Shown here one piece after another: positions 12,487 to 14,445 of a stretch of DNA of 14,445 nt. The notes under the pieces were generated by a model. That model searched no databases, was not told the DNA's origin, and worked only from the letters and a program-made list of their open reading frames with translations. Both the position numbers and the translations under genes were made by a program. The stretch is taken from assembly GCA_002342035.1 (NCBI GenBank), contig DDPE01000056.1:1-14445 (forward strand), given 5' to 3'. The DNA is from Asticcacaulis sp. UBA2476. GTDB lineage: Bacteria > Pseudomonadota > Alphaproteobacteria > Caulobacterales > Caulobacteraceae. Within the stretch, counting starts at the first letter, position 1; each line of letters starts with the position of its first letter.

Positions 12487-12515
12487 GGTGTAACCTGACC
12501 GTTTAGCTGTGACAA
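12487..12515 (-). promoter_or_regulatory. Possible promoter of the pterin operon
   Basis: On the minus strand TTGTCA (12515-12510) and TACACC (12492-12487) are separated by 17 bases. Transcription would start near 12480, giving a leader of about 20 bases before the microprotein ATG. The -10 element is weak. Confidence 0.3.
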
Positions 12516-12553
12516 GCCTTGCATCGGAGCGGGTTGTCTTTTTATATGACCTA

Positions 12554-12602
12554 AGCGCATCCCAAAAAGTATAAAGCGGTTTTGGGATCAGATGCGCGTC
12601 AA
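12554..12602 (+). repeat. Dispersed intergenic palindrome, copy 2
   Basis: This copy starts AGCGCATCCCAAAAAGTATA and ends GATGCGCGTCAA. It aligns along its whole length with the copy at 10054-10103 in the same orientation. Arms GCGCATC (12555-12561) and GATGCGC (12591-12597) are perfectly complementary, as are CCCAAAA and TTTTGGG inside. It lies between the divergent pterin operon and the Nudix gene, ending 34 bases before the Nudix start. Confidence 0.72.
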
Positions 12603-12636
12603 CTAAAATAACAATTCAGAAATTGAAGTAACCTGC

Positions 12637-13110
12637 ATGGAAGACTGGAAACGCGTTGTCGAGCCCTATACGAGGCCTTTGTTCTTTGCCCATTCGCGCA
12701 TGACGCGGGGCAAGACCCTGGGCGTGCGCGGGCTGGTGGTTGATGAGCGCGAGCGGGTATTGCTGGTCGAGCATACCTACCTCAAGGGCTGGTGGCTGCC
12801 GGGGGGCGGTGTTGACGCTGGCGAAACGGCGGGCGATGCCGTTATCCGTGAGCTTAAGGAAGAGGCCGGGGTGATCGCGCGGGAAGCGCCCAAATTATTG
12901 TCGGTACACTCCAATGAGCAGTTCTTTCCCGGCGATCATGTCCTGTTGTTTCGGGTCGATCAGTTTGAGGCGGGCGACATGACCTCCCACGGCGAGATCA
13001 AGAATGTGGATTTCTTTGGAATCGACGACCTGCCCGAAGATACCAATCGCGGATCGCTTAACCGGATTAATGAGGCGCTGAGAGGATTTCCCGCTGATCC
13101 GCTGTGGTGA
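12637..13110 (+). CDS. Nudix hydrolase
   Basis: This is a 157-residue pyrophosphohydrolase that cleaves nucleoside diphosphates linked to another moiety. The Nudix box is complete: G57-x5-E63-x7-R71-E72-L73-x-E75-E76-x-G78-V79, which supplies the metal-binding glutamates. The preceding strand WWLPGGGVDAGE and following LLSVHSNEQFFPGDHVLLFRVD are typical of the fold. The substrate cannot be inferred; Nudix enzymes act on dNTPs, ADP-ribose, NADH, cofactors and others. The ATG at 12637 has only a weak GAAG nearby as ribosome-binding site. The gene is divergent from the pterin operon and ends two bases before the stop of the opposing acyltransferase gene. In folate synthesis a Nudix enzyme removes pyrophosphate from dihydroneopterin triphosphate, but nothing here beyond proximity assigns it that job. 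Confidence 0.92.
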   Translation: MEDWKRVVEPYTRPLFFAHSRMTRGKTLGVRGLVVDERERVLLVEHTYLKGWWLPGGGVDAGETAGDAVIRELKEEAGVIAREAPKLLSVHSNEQFFPGDHVLLFRVDQFEAGDMTSHGEIKNVDFFGIDDLPEDTNRGSLNRINEALRGFPADPLW

Positions 13111-13112
13111 TC

Positions 13113-14177
13113 CTATTTGATGTATTTGCGGATTAAGCGGCGCGACGGCACTTCAAAGCCATAGTGGGCCAGCGCCGACAGACCGATGATGACGCCCATG
13201 CTTATGATCAGCCACAGTTCCTTGGGGCCGGGCAGGGGCGGGGCGGCCTTGAACATCAGATACAGCACCGCGTCGTGGATCAGGTAGATGGCATAGGACA
13301 ATAGCCCAAGCCCATGTACCCAGTTGACATTGATGGCGCGGGCAATGGGCCCCTGATCGTGGCTTAGGGCTATAATCAGCACCATAAATGCGGCAATCAG
13401 CGCGATATCGCTGAACCGCCACAGCAAAAGGGCGAGGATGGCAATTACCGTCGGGGTGACCCATTTCGCGCTGACGAAATCGCGTAACCGGTAAGCGACC
13501 AGCCCGATAAAGAATGACGCCAGACATCTCAGCATCGTCCCCGGCGCATAGGACGAGGCGATATCGAGTGGACCAGTGCGGCGCAAAAGCTCAGTCTTGG
13601 CTAAGACTGTAGGCCCAAAGGCGATAAGGGCCAGCACACATAGGCTCAGCACCGCACCGGCCATCGCTACCCGCTTTGGGGCGCGCAACGCGGCCCATAC
13701 AAACGGCGGAAACAGCAAATAAGCCATCCACTCCGTCGAAATCGACCAGGTTGGCCGTACGATCGAATTAGCCAGCCCCCACGCCTGGGTCATGGTCAGG
13801 TTGGGAATGATTGCGCGCATGAGATCTTCGCGGAAATAGGTCTTGCCCAGCACGGTAACGATCAGGATCGCGGTGATCACGGTCATTAACAGGTACAGCG
13901 GATAAACCCGCGCCAGCCTGACCCACAAAAAGCGCTTATAATCCGGCCACTTGAACCCGTCCATAAACAGCTTGCCATAGGTCAGGGCCATGACAAACCC
14001 GCTCAGGATAAAGAACAGGTCGACGGAAATATAACCATGCTTGATAAACGGCCGGATAGCGTCGGGGAAATGGTAATGTCCCGTCATGTGATACAGCACG
14101 ACATAGATGGCCGCGATCCCGCGCAGGCCGGTCAGGGCCTTGATCTCGGATTTAATCTCAGGGTGCGCGGTCGACAT
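13113..14177 (-). CDS. Acyltransferase-3 family membrane protein
   Basis: The ATG at 14177 gives 354 residues, with AGGGA about 8 bases upstream. The longer frame from a TTG at 14213 adds 12 residues without support. The protein belongs to the Acyltransferase_3 (PF01757) family of inner-membrane enzymes that transfer acetyl or other acyl groups to sugars of lipopolysaccharide, exopolysaccharide or small molecules. The N-terminal signature is intact, ALTGLRGIAAIYVVLYHM, with R19 and the probable catalytic H30, and FFILSGFVMALTYGK follows. About ten membrane spans are visible, and SYAIYLIHDAVLYLMF near residue 300 is the usual late family motif. No extra periplasmic SGNH domain is fused. No sugar-pathway genes are adjacent, so the acceptor is unknown. 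The C-terminus (SRRLIRKYIK) is basic, as expected for a cytosolic end. Confidence 0.92.
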   Translation of the reverse strand: MSTAHPEIKSEIKALTGLRGIAAIYVVLYHMTGHYHFPDAIRPFIKHGYISVDLFFILSGFVMALTYGKLFMDGFKWPDYKRFLWVRLARVYPLYLLMTVITAILIVTVLGKTYFREDLMRAIIPNLTMTQAWGLANSIVRPTWSISTEWMAYLLFPPFVWAALRAPKRVAMAGAVLSLCVLALIAFGPTVLAKTELLRRTGPLDIASSYAPGTMLRCLASFFIGLVAYRLRDFVSAKWVTPTVIAILALLLWRFSDIALIAAFMVLIIALSHDQGPIARAINVNWVHGLGLLSYAIYLIHDAVLYLMFKAAPPLPGPKELWLIISMGVIIGLSALAHYGFEVPSRRLIRKYIK

Positions 14178-14259
14178 TCGGCGCTTCCCTATCCGGTCTG
14201 TTTGAAATGGCAAGGGGCAAAATGCCGTGATGAGAACAAAAAGAGATTGTATTGAGCCG

Positions 14260-14283
14260 GTGACGACTTATTTATCACGTCAC
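14260..14283. promoter_or_regulatory. Inverted repeat upstream of the acyltransferase (possible operator)
   Basis: GTGACG (14260-14265) and CGTCAC (14278-14283) are perfect inverted 6-mers separated by 12 AT-rich bases (ACTTATTTATCA). A 24-bp dyad of this shape could bind a dimeric regulator. It lies about 85 bases upstream of the acyltransferase start. No regulator family can be assigned. Confidence 0.3.
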
Positions 14284-14306
14284 AAGCCGCGATTCCTTAT
14301 CCAGAA

Positions 14307-14440
14307 CCTCCCCTGATTTCAGGGGAGGGGGGACCATAAGCGAAGCGCAATGGTGGTGGGGTTAAACCCTCTGAAGATTAACCCCACCCGTCATCCGATC
14401 CTGACGGATCGTCTGCCACCCTCCCCTCCTTGAGGGGAGG
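14307..14440. repeat. Composite palindromic intergenic repeat
   Basis: Three hairpins follow each other with related ends. CCTCCCCTGA (14307-14316) faces TCAGGGGAGG (14319-14328). GGTGGGGTTAA (14355-14365) faces TTAACCCCACC (14378-14388). CCTCCCCTC (14420-14428) faces GAGGGGAGG (14432-14440). The outer two share the CCTCCCC/GGGGAGG arms, so they can also pair with each other across the unit and enclose the middle hairpin in one large cruciform-like fold. The unit has no coding potential. Its form is that of a non-coding interspersed repeat, perhaps a miniature mobile element; whether it is complete cannot be told, since the window ends five bases later. Confidence 0.72.
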
Positions 14441-14445
14441 TTCTA

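Overview
The window looks like chromosomal DNA of an alphaproteobacterium, most likely order Caulobacterales (Asticcacaulis-like). The clues are the moderately high GC with AT-rich spacers, an alphaproteobacterial SOS operator (GTTC-N7-GTTC) at uvrB, phased TTAA half-sites of the CtrA type, a SleB-like cell-wall hydrolase, a DUF3617 lipoprotein, and dispersed intergenic palindromes of a kind common in this class. The taxon is inferred, since no rRNA or other marker is present. I see no phage, insertion sequence, CRISPR, tRNA or rRNA.

Layout. 1-1.7 kb: a minus-strand retropepsin-like protease, an AT-rich spacer, a structured leader in front of a 45-residue orphan small protein (+), a two-way terminator, and a small secreted protein (-). 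1.7-5.2 kb: a chemoreceptor (-) and a membrane-anchored SleB-type cell-wall hydrolase (-), each with its own hairpin-plus-T-run terminator. 5.2-5.9 kb: a long regulatory spacer holding three TTAA half-sites phased at 11 bp, a DnaA-box-like site and a perfect LexA box. 5.9-8.0 kb: uvrB (+), whose last codons are repeated 64 bp downstream. 8.0-9.6 kb: a spacer, a small cytoplasmic protein with an Asn/Gly/His-rich N-terminus (+) and a DUF3617-type lipoprotein (+), which meets a three-segment membrane protein (-) stop to stop. 10.1-12.5 kb: a compact minus-strand pterin block, in transcription order a 26-residue membrane microprotein, a PTR1/FolM-like reductase, a QueD/PTPS-family enzyme, FolB and a DinB-fold protein. 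The last three genes overlap by ATGA junctions, and one copy of an intergenic palindrome flanks the block on each side in the same orientation. 12.6-14.4 kb: a Nudix hydrolase (+), an acyltransferase-3 membrane protein (-) and a composite palindromic repeat at the right edge.

How the genes work together. Most are independent housekeeping units: SOS repair, envelope remodelling, chemotaxis and surface acylation. The clear functional unit is the pterin block. A PTPS-family synthase, dihydroneopterin aldolase and a reductase carrying the Asp-Tyr-Lys residues and arginine-containing TGxxxRxG motif of pteridine reductases suggest folate or reduced-pterin cofactor synthesis, with DinB-like and microprotein partners of unknown role. 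The least explained features are the leader of the 45-residue gene, where one GCGTCTC arm can pair either with an upstream copy of GAGACGC or with the copy that contains the Shine-Dalgarno, and the microprotein gene whose stop overlaps the TTG start of the reductase.
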